Assembly: GCF_004364325.1 (NCBI RefSeq) | Contig: NZ_SOCP01000003.1 | Location: 248,001-312,000, forward strand | Origin: Actinophytocola oryzae | Lineage (GTDB): Bacteria > Actinomycetota > Actinomycetes > Mycobacteriales > Pseudonocardiaceae | DNA: 64,000 nt | Direction of reading: 5' to 3' | Shown: in pieces, positions 24,404-33,268 of the stretch | How the letters are laid out: every line of letters starts with the position of its first letter | Position numbering within the stretch: the stretch's first letter is position 1 | The notes under the pieces: generated by a model | What the model saw: only the letters and a program-made list of their open reading frames with translations | Databases searched by the model: none | What the model was told of the DNA's origin: nothing | Position numbers and translations under genes: made by a program

Positions 24404-25822
24404 ATGTCTTCCCGCTGGTCCCGCCGCTCCTTCGTCGGGCGAGCCGCCGCCGCGACCACGGGCACCTTCCTCGGCGCCGCGATCTTCGGCAGGGACGCCG
24501 CCGGGGCGGACCCGTGGGACCGGGCGGACGCCATCGCGAGGTCCGTGCGCCCACCCCGGTTCCCGCGCCGCGAGTTCCTCGTCACGCGGTTCGGCGCGCG
24601 GGGCGACGGCGTCACCGACTGCACGCGCGCCTTCGCCGAGGCCGTCCGTGCCTGCGCACGTGCAGGCGGCGGTCGCGTCGTCGTGCCGGACGGCCGCTAC
24701 CTCACCGGCCCGATCCACCTGCGGAGCAACGTCGACCTGCACGTCACCGAGGGCGCGACGATCGCGTTCAGCCAGGACCCGAACGCCTACCTCCCGGCCG
24801 TGTACACCCGCTGGGAGGGCACCGAGCTGTACAACTACTCCCCACTGGTCTACGCCTACGACCAGCGCAACATCGCGGTCACCGGCACCGGCACCCTCGA
24901 CGGCCAGGCCGACAACGCGCACTGGTGGCCGTGGAAGGGAAGCACCGCCTACGGCTGGCGTCCGGGCGACCCCGAGCAGTCCGCCGCCCGCACGAGGCTG
25001 CAGACCATGGCCGAGCAGGGCGTTCCGGTGGCACAACGGGTCTTCGGCGCGGGCGACTGCCTGCGGCCGAACTTCGTGCAGCCCTACCGCTGCCGTGACG
25101 TCCTGGTCGAGGGCGTCACGATCGTCAACTCCCCCATGTGGGAGATCCACCCGGTGCTGTCGCGGAACGTCCTCGTGCGCGACGTGAAGGTCGCCACGCA
25201 CGGCCCCAACAACGACGGCTGCAACCCCGAGTCGAGCCGCGACGTGGTGATCCGCGGCTGCACCTTCGACACCGGCGACGACTGCATCGCCATCAAGTCC
25301 GGCCGCAACGCCGACGGCCGCAGGGTGAACGTGCCCAGCGAGCGGATCCTGGTCGAGGACTGCGACTTCGCCGCGGGTCACGGCGGGGTGACCGTCGGCA
25401 GCGAGATGTCCGGTGGTGTCCGGGACGTCTACGCCAGGAACCTCCGGCTCTCCAGCCCCGACCTCGACACCGCGCTGCGGTTCAAGACGAACTCCGTGCG
25501 TGGTGGCTTCATCCACGACTTCCACGCCCGCGACCTCACCGTCGGCACCGTCGCCCAGGCCGCGATCACGATCGACTTCTACTACGAGGAAGGTCCCGGC
25601 CACGGGTTCGACCCCGACGTCACCGGCATCACCGTCGACAGCATGACGGTCGAGCACGCCCAGCGTGCGCTCAACCTGCGTGGCTACCCGGAGGACCCGG
25701 TCGGCGAGGTCCGCCTGTCGAACGTCGACTTCCGGCAGACGGCGGCGCCCTCGGTCGTGGAGAACGTCACGGGCCTGGTGCTCGACGACGTCTACGAGAA
25801 CGGCGCTCCCATGAGCGTGTGA
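24404..25822 (+). CDS. Secreted GH28 polygalacturonase-type glycosidase (Tat signal)
   Basis: Cleaves galacturonan-like polysaccharides with a right-handed beta-helix. The start ATG 24404 follows GGAGG by 8 nt. The N-terminus SSRWSRRSFVGRAAAATTG is a twin-arginine signal (SRRSFV), so the folded enzyme should use the Tat route. A pectate-lyase-like N-terminal motif (FGARGDGVTDCTRAF) is followed by GH28 active-site motifs: TFDTGDDCIAIKSG with paired Asp, GHGGVTVGSEMSGG with His, and RFKT. The length is 472 aa. Neighbours are other exported hydrolases. Whether it is exo- or endo-acting is not determined. Confidence 0.9.
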   Translation: MSSRWSRRSFVGRAAAATTGTFLGAAIFGRDAAGADPWDRADAIARSVRPPRFPRREFLVTRFGARGDGVTDCTRAFAEAVRACARAGGGRVVVPDGRYLTGPIHLRSNVDLHVTEGATIAFSQDPNAYLPAVYTRWEGTELYNYSPLVYAYDQRNIAVTGTGTLDGQADNAHWWPWKGSTAYGWRPGDPEQSAARTRLQTMAEQGVPVAQRVFGAGDCLRPNFVQPYRCRDVLVEGVTIVNSPMWEIHPVLSRNVLVRDVKVATHGPNNDGCNPESSRDVVIRGCTFDTGDDCIAIKSGRNADGRRVNVPSERILVEDCDFAAGHGGVTVGSEMSGGVRDVYARNLRLSSPDLDTALRFKTNSVRGGFIHDFHARDLTVGTVAQAAITIDFYYEEGPGHGFDPDVTGITVDSMTVEHAQRALNLRGYPEDPVGEVRLSNVDFRQTAAPSVVENVTGLVLDDVYENGAPMSV

Positions 25823-25847
25823 GGTCCGGTCGTGCGAGCATTTCCGT

Positions 25848-26741
25848 GTGGAATTCAACGACGACGCCCAACTCGACACCTCACAGGTCAGTGACCAGCG
25901 CGGGATGGGCGGACGCCTCGCGCTCGGCGGCGGTGGGGTCGGCATCATCGGTGTGATCATCTACCTGATCACGCAGTTCACCGGCGGTGGCGGCGGTTCG
26001 CCCTCCGGCGCGGGCGGCTTCGGTGACATCGGCCAGAACGAACAGGTCGGCGCGTCCGACCTCGGGGAACGCTGCCGCACCGGCGCGGACGCCAACCGTG
26101 AGGCCGACTGCCGCGCGGTCGCGTTCATCAACTCCATCCAGAGCTACTGGACGAGCCAGCTCGACGGCTACACCCCGGCGGAGACCAACTTCTTCTCCGG
26201 CGGCGTCCAGACCGGCTGCGGCAACGCCGACTCGGCCACCGGCCCGTTCTACTGCCCCGCCGACGGCGAGGTGTACATCGACCTCGGCTTCTTCCAGGAG
26301 CTGCAACAGAAATTCGGCGCGAAGGGCGGCCCGTTCGTCGAGGGTTACGTGCTGGCACACGAGTACGGCCACCACATCCAGGACCTGCTCGGCACCTCCG
26401 ACCAGGTCGGCCAGGACACCGGCGCGGAGTCCGGTTCGGTGCGCCTGGAGCTGCAGGCCGACTGCTACGCGGGTGCGTGGGCCAACCACGCGACGAACAC
26501 CCCGGACGCGAGCGGCCAGCCCCTGATCACCGGCGTGACGGACGAGGACGTGGCCGCCGCACTCGACGCCGCGTCCCGCATCGGCGACGACTTCATCCAG
26601 AAGGAGCTGGGTGGCGGCACCGTCGACACCACGCAGTTCACGCACGGTTCGTCGGAGCAGCGCCAGAAGTGGTACTCGACCGGGTACCAGACCGGTGACC
26701 CGAACCAGTGCGACACGTTCGGCACCGACAACCTCGGCTGA
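25848..26741 (+). CDS. Putative neutral zinc metallopeptidase (YpfJ-like)
   Basis: 297 aa anchored by one membrane helix (GGVGIIGVIIYLITQFTGG), preceded by a short cytoplasmic tail starting MEFNDDAQLDTSQVSDQRGM. The extracellular domain holds the zinc motif HEYGHH (from residue 171) and a downstream Glu/Asp-containing helix (SVRLELQADCYAGAWA), typical of the YpfJ/PF04228 family. The Cys pairs (GERCR...ADCRA; TGCG...FYCP) suggest disulfides. The GTG start at 25848 lies 25 bp after the polygalacturonase stop. Physiological substrate is unknown. Confidence 0.9.
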   Translation: MEFNDDAQLDTSQVSDQRGMGGRLALGGGGVGIIGVIIYLITQFTGGGGGSPSGAGGFGDIGQNEQVGASDLGERCRTGADANREADCRAVAFINSIQSYWTSQLDGYTPAETNFFSGGVQTGCGNADSATGPFYCPADGEVYIDLGFFQELQQKFGAKGGPFVEGYVLAHEYGHHIQDLLGTSDQVGQDTGAESGSVRLELQADCYAGAWANHATNTPDASGQPLITGVTDEDVAAALDAASRIGDDFIQKELGGGTVDTTQFTHGSSEQRQKWYSTGYQTGDPNQCDTFGTDNLG

Positions 26742-26749
26742 CGAACGCG

Positions 26750-27829
26750 ATGACGACTAGCGAGCAGCAGGCCGAGCCTGCCGAGGAGCAGGCCGAGTCG
26801 CGCCGGGATCCGGTCGCGAGACTGCGGCGGGTGGCGCTCACCTGCCTGTACCTGCTGATCGTCGCGGCGACGCTGTGGGTGCTCGGCCAGGTGGTCACGC
26901 GCCTGTCCGTGGTGGTGATCCCGCTGGCGGTCGCCCTGCTGCTCGCCGCGTTGTTCGCGCCGGCGGTCACCTGGCTGCACGACCACCGCGTGCCGCGCGG
27001 CCTCGCGACCACGGCGGTGCTGCTCGCGGGCCTCGGTGCGATCGGCGGGCTCGTCTACTTCATGGTCACCACGCTGGTCGACGGCCTGCCCGGCCTGGCA
27101 GACCGGCTCGACGACAGCTACCGCCAGCTGCGTGACTGGCTGACCACCGGACCACTCGGCCTGACCGGTGACCAGCTCGACCGCATGCTCGACGAGGCGA
27201 AGGACTGGGTCACACGCAACCGGTCGCAGCTCGCGTCCGGCGCGCTCGGGGTGCTGTCCACGGCGGGTGCGATGCTGGCCGGGCTCGCGGTCGTGGTGTT
27301 CATGCTGATCTTCTTCCTGCACGAGGGCGCCAGGATGTGGCGCGGCACCACCGAGTTCCTGCCGGAGCCGGGTCGTGCCAAGGTCCGGACGGCCGGGGAA
27401 AAGGCATTCCACGACCTCACGTCGTACGTCCGCACCACCCTGCTGGTCGCGTTGATCGACGCGGTCGGCATCGGGATCGGGCTCTGGGTCACCGGGGTGC
27501 CGCTCGTGCTTCCGTTGTCGGCGCTGGTGTTCTTCGGCGCGTTCGTGCCGATCGTGGGTGCGTTCGTGTCCGGGTTGGTCGCGGTGCTGATCGCGTTGGT
27601 GAGCCAGGGTCTCGTGGTCGCCCTGATCGTCACCGGCGTGGTGGTCGCGGTGCAGCAGCTGGAGGGCAACGTCCTGGAGCCGCTGCTGATGAGCCGCTCG
27701 GTGCGGCTGCACCCGGTCGCGATCCTCCTCGCCATCAGCGTCGGCATCGAGCTGGGCGGCATCGTCGGCGCGTTGTTCGCCGTGCCACTGCTGGCCACGG
27801 TGCGCGCCGCCTACCGCGCCATGACCTGA
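26750..27829 (+). CDS. AI-2E family transporter
   Basis: 359-aa polytopic membrane protein with about eight helices. An N-terminal group (LYLLIVAATLWVLGQVV, VIPLAVALLLAALFAPAV) is followed by an amphipathic soluble segment and the conserved C-terminal block (FVPIVGAFVSGLVAVLIAL, QLEGNVLEPLLMSRSVRLHPVAILLAI) characteristic of the AI-2E/PerM family. Members export small molecules or ions; the substrate here is unknown. The ATG at 26750 lies 8 bp after the peptidase stop. The stop TGA (27827-27829) is inside the first palindrome of the downstream repeat array. Confidence 0.9.
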   Translation: MTTSEQQAEPAEEQAESRRDPVARLRRVALTCLYLLIVAATLWVLGQVVTRLSVVVIPLAVALLLAALFAPAVTWLHDHRVPRGLATTAVLLAGLGAIGGLVYFMVTTLVDGLPGLADRLDDSYRQLRDWLTTGPLGLTGDQLDRMLDEAKDWVTRNRSQLASGALGVLSTAGAMLAGLAVVVFMLIFFLHEGARMWRGTTEFLPEPGRAKVRTAGEKAFHDLTSYVRTTLLVALIDAVGIGIGLWVTGVPLVLPLSALVFFGAFVPIVGAFVSGLVAVLIALVSQGLVVALIVTGVVVAVQQLEGNVLEPLLMSRSVRLHPVAILLAISVGIELGGIVGALFAVPLLATVRAAYRAMT

Positions 27830-27968
27830 AGGACGCCTTCAGTACGCCCGCCGTTACGAAGGACGCCTTCAGTACTGCCAGCGTTAGGAAGGCGTCCTTC
27901 AGTACGCCCAGCGTTACGAAGGCGTCCTTCAGTACGCCCAGCGTTACGAAGGCGTCCTTTAGTGCACT
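27826..27968. repeat. Five-copy 30-bp palindromic repeat array with switched cores
   Basis: Cores start at 27828, 27858, 27888, 27918 and 27948, exactly 30 bp apart. The first two read GAAGGACGCCTTC and the last three GAAGGCGTCC(T)TT(C/T), the reverse-complement form, while the period is kept. The array ends with AGTGCACTGGG. It fills the gap between two convergent genes and provides the stop codon of the AI-2E transporter gene. Confidence 0.96.
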
Positions 27969-27993
27969 GGGCGGGGTCGGGTGTTGGGTGGTG

Positions 27994-29283
27994 CTAGTTG
28001 TGGAACAGTCTTGTTGGGACCGCGTCCGCCATTGCCTTGTAGCCGGTCGGGTTCAGGTGCAGGTGGTCGCCGACGTCGTAGGCGGGCAGGATGTTCCTCG
28101 GCGCGGCGGGGTCGCGGATCGCCCTGTCGAAGTCGATGACCGCGTCCAGCTCGCGGCTGGTGCGGATCCAGCGGTTGACGGTCTGGCGCGCCGACTCGCG
28201 GGCGCCTGCCGGGTCGTCGTAGCCCGTGTTGCCGCCGAAGGGAAGCAGGGTCGCGCCGTAGACCTCGATGCCCTGCGCGTGCGCGCGGGTCACGAACTGC
28301 TGGAACGCCGCGATCAGGTCGGCCGCGACCTGTTGCTGTGCCTCGGGTGCGGCCGCCGCGGTGCCGATGTCGTTGATGCCCTCGAACACGAGCAGCCACT
28401 CGACCCCGCTGGTGGCGAGCACGTCGCGGTCGAAGCGGGCGAGCGCGCTCGGGCCGAGGATGTCGTTGAGGACGCGGTTGCCACCCGCCGCCTGGTTGAG
28501 GATCGCGACGTCGGCGGTGTGCCGGTCGCCCTGCAGGCGGTCGAGGAGCTGGTCGGGCCAGCGGTCGTTGCCGTTGGTCGTCGAGCCCCGGCCGTCGGTC
28601 AGCGAGTCGCCGAGCATGACCGCGCCCGCGGTGCCGCGCCCGGCGAACACCTCGACGCCGCTCAGGAAGTACCAGTGGTCGGTCGGCGTCGCGCCGGGCA
28701 GGTCCGGGTCCGCGGTGTGGTTGCCCGCCAACAGGTACGAGGTCGTCCGCGAGCCGGGGTGCGAGGTGATGCTGTTCGACGCCTGTCCTGCCGCCAGGTA
28801 GAGCGTGACGGTCAGGTTGGTCATCGGCGCGACGCGCACGGGGAGCGGGTCGGACACCATCTGCGCGCCGACCGGGATGGTGGTCGCCGCGCGGCCGTTG
28901 AAGGTCACGGGTCGCACGCTGCCCGGCTCGATCGCCGAGACACCCGCGCGTCCGCCCGCGGGCTTCGCGACCGTGACCGCTGTGATCGGCAACGCGGCGC
29001 CGCCGAAGGCGTTGGAGAAGCGCAGCCGCAGGTTCGGGCCGCCGACGGTGACGCGCACGGTCTGACGCAGCGTCGAGTCGGCCATGACGAGCCCGTCCTG
29101 CGTGAACGGGACGGGCGGCATGTTGCCCGGCTCGGTCAGCTGCGGCATCGACGTCCAGGTGTTGACCCACTGCCCGGCCGCGACCGGGTTCCCGGCAGCG
29201 GGTGCCTCGACGGACTGCACCGTGAGCCCGACCGCGACGGCCAGTACCCCGGTCAGACCGACAACGAACCGTTTTCCGCGCAT
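27994..29283 (-). CDS. Secreted SGNH/GDSL-family hydrolase (second paralogue)
   Basis: 429-aa exported esterase-like enzyme, homologous to the gene at 6441-7778 over its whole length. A signal peptide (RFVVGLTGVLAVAVGLTVQS) precedes a beta-rich N-terminal domain (QWVNTWTSMPQLTEPGN) and the SGNH core. The core has AVMLGDSLTDGRGS with nucleophile Ser, an Asn block (AAGGNRVLND), VFEGINDIG, and VGDHLHLNPTGY with catalytic Asp and His. Upstream lies a 9-bp perfect inverted repeat, suggesting its own repressor. It probably deacylates a polysaccharide or lipid; the substrate is unknown. Confidence 0.88.
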   Translation of the reverse strand: MRGKRFVVGLTGVLAVAVGLTVQSVEAPAAGNPVAAGQWVNTWTSMPQLTEPGNMPPVPFTQDGLVMADSTLRQTVRVTVGGPNLRLRFSNAFGGAALPITAVTVAKPAGGRAGVSAIEPGSVRPVTFNGRAATTIPVGAQMVSDPLPVRVAPMTNLTVTLYLAAGQASNSITSHPGSRTTSYLLAGNHTADPDLPGATPTDHWYFLSGVEVFAGRGTAGAVMLGDSLTDGRGSTTNGNDRWPDQLLDRLQGDRHTADVAILNQAAGGNRVLNDILGPSALARFDRDVLATSGVEWLLVFEGINDIGTAAAAPEAQQQVAADLIAAFQQFVTRAHAQGIEVYGATLLPFGGNTGYDDPAGARESARQTVNRWIRTSRELDAVIDFDRAIRDPAAPRNILPAYDVGDHLHLNPTGYKAMADAVPTRLFHN

Positions 29284-29319
29284 GGCCCCATCGCCTCCCG
29301 CAGCTCGTCAACCCGAGAT

Positions 29320-29339
29320 TTTCCGATAACTATCGGAAA
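29320..29339. promoter_or_regulatory. TTTCCGATA-AC-TATCGGAAA operator candidate
   Basis: A perfect 9-bp inverted repeat with 2-nt spacer, 37 bp upstream of the SGNH hydrolase start. Location and symmetry fit a repressor site overlapping the promoter. The cognate regulator is not identified. Confidence 0.6.
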
Positions 29340-29397
29340 TGATCGGCTCTAGCGGGACCGTAGAGCATGGATTAATTGGCGGTCAACAAGCGAATTG

Positions 29398-31092
29398 TCA
29401 CCGAGAATTTCGGAGACGGGACCGTCTGTGCGCGGCCATCCTGACCGGCGAGTTCACCACGCCGTAGCCGAGGTATCCGCCGACGCGCTGGACGATCTCG
29501 AAGAACACGCGGTCTCCGAAGATGTCCGTGGAGAAATGCAGGTACTCGCCGTGCTCGTCGCGGTCGTACAGCACGGAGTTGGCACGCAGCTCGTCGAGGT
29601 TCGGCGGGGCGAGGCGCGCGTCGAGGTCGTCGTAGTAGTTGTCGCCGATGTCGAGCAGCCGCGCGCCGCTGGCACGCATGGCCTTCGCGGCCTCCAGGGC
29701 GTCGGCCGTCGTGAAGGCGATGTGCTGCGGGTCGGTGACGGCAGGCGCCCAGTCGCCCCGGCGCAGCATGGCGACGTTGTGCGCGATGCGCACGCGGCCG
29801 TCGCTCGCCGAGAGGCTGCGCACCAGGCCGTAGGGCGCGGCGAACTCGGCCTCGGGCTCGGCGGTCAACCCGAGCACGGCGCGGTAGAACAACGCGGTCT
29901 GGTCGACGTCGTCGAACGGCGCGGTCAGCGAGACGTGGTCGATCCCGGTGAGCAGCCCCTCGCCCGCGACGTTCGCCAGGGTTCCGAAGGCCACGGTCGT
30001 GCCGTCGGGTGCCGGGACGCCGTGTTCGTCCGGCCGTGCGAGCAGGGCTTCGGCGCGGCGGCGGGACCGCTCCGGGTCCGTGCTCGCGACCTCGACGGCC
30101 GTGATCCGCGTCGCGGCGCCGGTGCGGATGGTCAGCGTGGCGCCGCCCTGCCGCCAGCGGCCGGTGCCGGTCCGGTGGAAACCCAGTGCTGTCATCGTTT
30201 CCCGCAGCGCGGGGTCGTGCGTGGCGATCTCGGTGCCGGTGTACCCGTCGAGCGCGGGTGCCCGCGGCAGGTCGACGAGGCCGAGCTTCTCCTTGAGCAC
30301 CAACAGGGAGCGCATGGCGTCGACGGCGGTGCGGTTCGGGTCGGACTGGCGGAAGACGTCGTTGAAGACCTCGAGCGAGAGCGGGCCGGTGTAGCCGGTG
30401 GCGAGGACGCTGCCGACGAAGCCGGTGAGGTCGAAGGCGCCCTGGCCGGGGAAGAGCCGGTGGTGGCGGCTCCACTGGAGCACGTCCATCCGCAGCCGTG
30501 GCGCGTCGGCGAGCTGGAGGAAGAACACCTTGTCGGCGGGGATGACGCGGATGGCGGCCGGGTCGCCGCCTCGGGACAGGACGTGGAAGCTGTCGAGACA
30601 CAGCCCGAGCGCGGGGTGCGCGGCCCGCCGGACGATGCGCCACGAGTGGTCGAAGGTGTCGACGAACCGGCCCCACGCGAGCGCCTCGTAGGCGACACGC
30701 ATGCCACGGTCGGCGGCGCGGTCCGCGAGGAGGTGGAGCTGCTCGGCGGCGAGGTCGTCGTCGTCGACGGCGTCGGGTGAGACCGACGAGCAGACGAGGA
30801 CCGTGTCGGCGCCCAGCTCGGCCATGACGTCGAACTTGCGTTCGGCGCGGCGCAGGTTGGCGGCGAGCACGTCGGGCGGCACGGCCTCGAAGTCGCGGAA
30901 CGGCTGGTAGAGGTCGATCGTGAGGCCGAGGTCCGCGCAGCGCTCCCGGATGCGCTTCGGCGAGAGCGAGGACGCGACGAGGTCGTTCTCGAAGATCTCG
31001 ACGCCGTCGAACCCGGCCGAGGCGACGGCGACGAGCTTGTCGTCGAGCGTGCCGGAAAGGCAGACGGTCGCGATGCTCACCCGGTCGGACAC
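29398..31092 (-). CDS. quiC: 3-dehydroshikimate dehydratase (QuiC-type, isomerase barrel fused to a VOC domain)
   Basis: Converts 3-dehydroshikimate to protocatechuate in quinate/shikimate catabolism. The N-terminal half is a sugar-phosphate-isomerase-like TIM barrel (SIATVCLSGTLDDKLVAVAS, GFDGVEIFENDL, LCLDSFHVLSRG, LSLEVFNDVF) with metal-binding Glu/Asp/His positions. The C-terminal half is a VOC/4-hydroxyphenylpyruvate-dioxygenase-like domain (GIDHVSLTAPFDDVDQTALFYRAVLGL; IAFTTADALEAA; VFFEIVQR). This fusion is the bacterial QuiC architecture. GTG 31092 is leaderless-like; GTG 31080, preceded by AAGGTG, is an alternative start. It is divergent from a TetR gene over a shared operator. Confidence 0.88.
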   Translation of the reverse strand: MSDRVSIATVCLSGTLDDKLVAVASAGFDGVEIFENDLVASSLSPKRIRERCADLGLTIDLYQPFRDFEAVPPDVLAANLRRAERKFDVMAELGADTVLVCSSVSPDAVDDDDLAAEQLHLLADRAADRGMRVAYEALAWGRFVDTFDHSWRIVRRAAHPALGLCLDSFHVLSRGGDPAAIRVIPADKVFFLQLADAPRLRMDVLQWSRHHRLFPGQGAFDLTGFVGSVLATGYTGPLSLEVFNDVFRQSDPNRTAVDAMRSLLVLKEKLGLVDLPRAPALDGYTGTEIATHDPALRETMTALGFHRTGTGRWRQGGATLTIRTGAATRITAVEVASTDPERSRRRAEALLARPDEHGVPAPDGTTVAFGTLANVAGEGLLTGIDHVSLTAPFDDVDQTALFYRAVLGLTAEPEAEFAAPYGLVRSLSASDGRVRIAHNVAMLRRGDWAPAVTDPQHIAFTTADALEAAKAMRASGARLLDIGDNYYDDLDARLAPPNLDELRANSVLYDRDEHGEYLHFSTDIFGDRVFFEIVQRVGGYLGYGVVNSPVRMAAHRRSRLRNSR

Positions 31093-31095
31093 CTT

Positions 31096-31116
31096 GTTAA
31101 CGTACCAGATAGTTAC
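31096..31116. promoter_or_regulatory. Operator candidate in the quiC/tetR divergent promoter
   Basis: Read on the minus strand it is TAACTATCTGGTACGTTA flanked by G and AC, with partial dyad symmetry (TAAC...GTTA). It lies within 30 bp of both divergent start codons, so one protein could block both genes. A near copy overlaps the -10 of the MFS gene (31877-31896). Confidence 0.65.
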
Positions 31117-31119
31117 TTA

Positions 31120-31773
31120 GTGTCGCGCTACATTGTGCCGGTGGCCCAGCCCGACCGAACCAGAGACGCCGAACGCACCCGAGCGGAGATCATCGAGGTG
31201 GCGACCCGCGAGTTCGCGGACAAGGGCTTCGCGGGTGCGCGGGTGGACGAGATCGCCGCGAAGATGAGCACGACCAAGCGGATGATCTACTACTACTTCG
31301 GCAACAAGGAGCACCTCTACATCGAGGTCCTGGAGCACGCGTACGCCGGCATCCGCGCGCTGGAGCAGGACCTGGACGTCGAGCACCTGGACCCGGTCGA
31401 CGCGATGCGGCAGCTGGCCGAGCTGACGTTCGACCACCACGAGTCCCATCCCGACTTCATCAGGCTCGTGAGCATCGAGAACATCCACCGGGCCGAGCAC
31501 ATAGGCCGCTCGACCGTGCTGTCGGGCCTGGCGAACCCCGCGCTGGACGTGCTGACCCGAATCCTCGCCCGAGGCCACGAGACAGGCGTCTTCCGAGGCG
31601 ACGCGGATCCCCTGGACGTCCACATGGTGATCAGCTCGTTCTGCGTCTTCCGCATAGCCAACCGCCACACGTTCAACGCGATCTTCGAGCGGGACATGCT
31701 GGACCCCGCGCACCGGGCCCGACACAGGAAACTGCTGGGCGACCTGGTGCTGGACTACCTCGCGGCCCGCTGA
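31120..31773 (+). CDS. TetR-family regulator of the shikimate/quinate module
   Basis: 217 aa. The N-terminal helix-turn-helix (RAEIIEVATREFADKGF, VDEIAAKMSTTKRMIYYYFGNKEHLY) is typical of TetR. The C-terminal ligand domain is distinct (HHESHPDFIRLVSIENIHRAEHI) and resembles regulators of aromatic catabolism. GTG 31120 lies only 4 bp past the operator candidate and has no ribosome site; a TAGTTA -10 just upstream suggests a leaderless transcript. GTG 31141 is an alternative start. The inducer is probably a quinate/shikimate-pathway metabolite, inferred from neighbours. Confidence 0.9.
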   Translation: MSRYIVPVAQPDRTRDAERTRAEIIEVATREFADKGFAGARVDEIAAKMSTTKRMIYYYFGNKEHLYIEVLEHAYAGIRALEQDLDVEHLDPVDAMRQLAELTFDHHESHPDFIRLVSIENIHRAEHIGRSTVLSGLANPALDVLTRILARGHETGVFRGDADPLDVHMVISSFCVFRIANRHTFNAIFERDMLDPAHRARHRKLLGDLVLDYLAAR

Positions 31774-31850
31774 CCTCCGGTAGCCGCTTCAGCGGGGCGC
31801 GTCGGGGCCGGCGAGCCGAGGCGCGGCGGGACAGTCGCCCCAGGCGGCCC

Positions 31851-31896
31851 TTGACAAGTCCTCGACCGCACTCGTATTAACTATCCAGTTCGTTCG
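31851..31896 (+). promoter_or_regulatory. Sigma70-type promoter with overlapping TetR operator candidate
   Basis: TTGACA at 31851-31856 and TATTAA at 31875-31880 are separated by 18 bp. The sequence TTAACTATCCAGTTCGTT (from 31877) overlaps the -10 and matches the quiC/tetR operator in 14 of 17 positions (TAACTATCYRGTWCGTT). This places the transporter under the same repressor. Confidence 0.7.
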
Positions 31897-31931
31897 TTCT
31901 CCCGTTCATCGATGAAGGTGAGGAGTGCGTC

Positions 31932-33251
31932 GTGAGTGGGTCGGTTGGGAAGCCGCGGCAGGCCGCTGTCGCCGCCTGGATCGGTAGTGCCCTCGAGTAC
32001 TACGACTTCTTCATCTACGGCACGGCCGCGGCGCTCGTGTTCAACAAGGTGTTCTTCGCCGACTCCGATCCGGCCACGGGAACGCTGCTCGCCGTCGCCA
32101 CCTTCGGAGTGGGGTACGCGGCCCGCCCGGTCGGCGCGTTCATCCTCGGGCACGTCGGGGACCGGTTCGGGCGCAAGACGGTTCTCGTCTTCACCTTGCT
32201 GCTCATGGGAGTCGCCACCTTCCTCGTCGGCTGTCTGCCCACCTACGGCCAGGTCGGCGTCCTCGCGCCAGTGCTCCTCGTCCTTCTCCGCCTCCTGCAA
32301 GGGCTTTCCGCCGCGGGCGAGCAGGCCGGGGCCAACTCCATGACGCTCGAACACGCCCCACCCGACCGCAGGGCCTACTACACGAGCTTCACCCTCGGCG
32401 GCACGCAGGCCGGGCAGATCCTTGCCACCGCGGCATTCCTGCCCGTCGCCGCCTTACCGGAGGACTCCCTGCTCTCCTGGGGCTGGCGGATTCCCTTCTG
32501 GGCCAGCGCGGTCGTCGTGCTCGTCGGGTACCTCATCCGGCGACGGCTCGAGGAGACGCCCGTCTTCGAGAAACAGGAGAACGTCTCGAAACTTCCCGTC
32601 GTCGACCTCTTCCGCGACCACTGGCGTGACGTCCTGCGCGTCGTGCTCGCCTCGATGATCGCGTCCGTCAGCACGATCTTCACCGTCTACGCCCTGAGTT
32701 TCGCCGTGAACACCATGGACCTCGAACGCACGCCGATGCTGTGGGTGGGGGTGATGGCCAACGTCGTTGCCCTCGCGGCACTTCCGCTGTGCGCGACGCT
32801 CGCCGACCGGGTGGGGCGCAAGCCCGTGTTCATCGCGGGCTCGCTCGGCTGCGCGGTGTTGATGTTCGCCTACCTCGGGGCCATCGCCGCGGGCAGCTAC
32901 CCGCTCGTCTTCCTCGTCGGGATCGTCATGTTCGGTCTGGTCTACAGCGCCACCAACGGGATCTGGCCCGCTTTCTACGGCGAGATGTTCACCGCGCGGG
33001 TCCGGCTCTCCGGCATGGCCATCGGCACGCAGATCGGGTTCGCCGTCGCCGGGTTCTCGCCGACGATCGCCGCCGCGCTCGACGGGGAGGACGGGACGCG
33101 GTGGGTGCCCGTCGCCGTTCTCGTCGCCGTGTTGTGCCTTGTCAACGTGGTCGCGGTGGCCACGGCGAAGGAGACCTACCGCGTGCCGACCGAACAGCTC
33201 GGCGGACCGACGTCGCCGGAAAGCGGTGTGACCAGTCCCGCGACCACGTGA
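31932..33251 (+). CDS. MHS-family MFS transporter, shikimate/quinate-type (ShiA-like)
   Basis: 439-aa, 12-helix major facilitator of the metabolite:H+ symporter group. Features are WIGSALEYYDFFIYGTAAAL in helix 1, the loop 2-3 motif GHVGDRFGRKTVL, LQGLSAAGEQAGA, and LADRVGRKPVF in the second half. The family includes shikimate, dicarboxylate and proline/betaine importers. The quiC context makes shikimate or quinate the best guess. GTG 31932 follows GGTGAGGAG. The promoter and operator are described separately. The last 25 residues are a polar tail. Confidence 0.85.
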   Translation: MSGSVGKPRQAAVAAWIGSALEYYDFFIYGTAAALVFNKVFFADSDPATGTLLAVATFGVGYAARPVGAFILGHVGDRFGRKTVLVFTLLLMGVATFLVGCLPTYGQVGVLAPVLLVLLRLLQGLSAAGEQAGANSMTLEHAPPDRRAYYTSFTLGGTQAGQILATAAFLPVAALPEDSLLSWGWRIPFWASAVVVLVGYLIRRRLEETPVFEKQENVSKLPVVDLFRDHWRDVLRVVLASMIASVSTIFTVYALSFAVNTMDLERTPMLWVGVMANVVALAALPLCATLADRVGRKPVFIAGSLGCAVLMFAYLGAIAAGSYPLVFLVGIVMFGLVYSATNGIWPAFYGEMFTARVRLSGMAIGTQIGFAVAGFSPTIAAALDGEDGTRWVPVAVLVAVLCLVNVVAVATAKETYRVPTEQLGGPTSPESGVTSPATT

Positions 33252-33268
33252 CTGGCTAGAGTTCCTCC

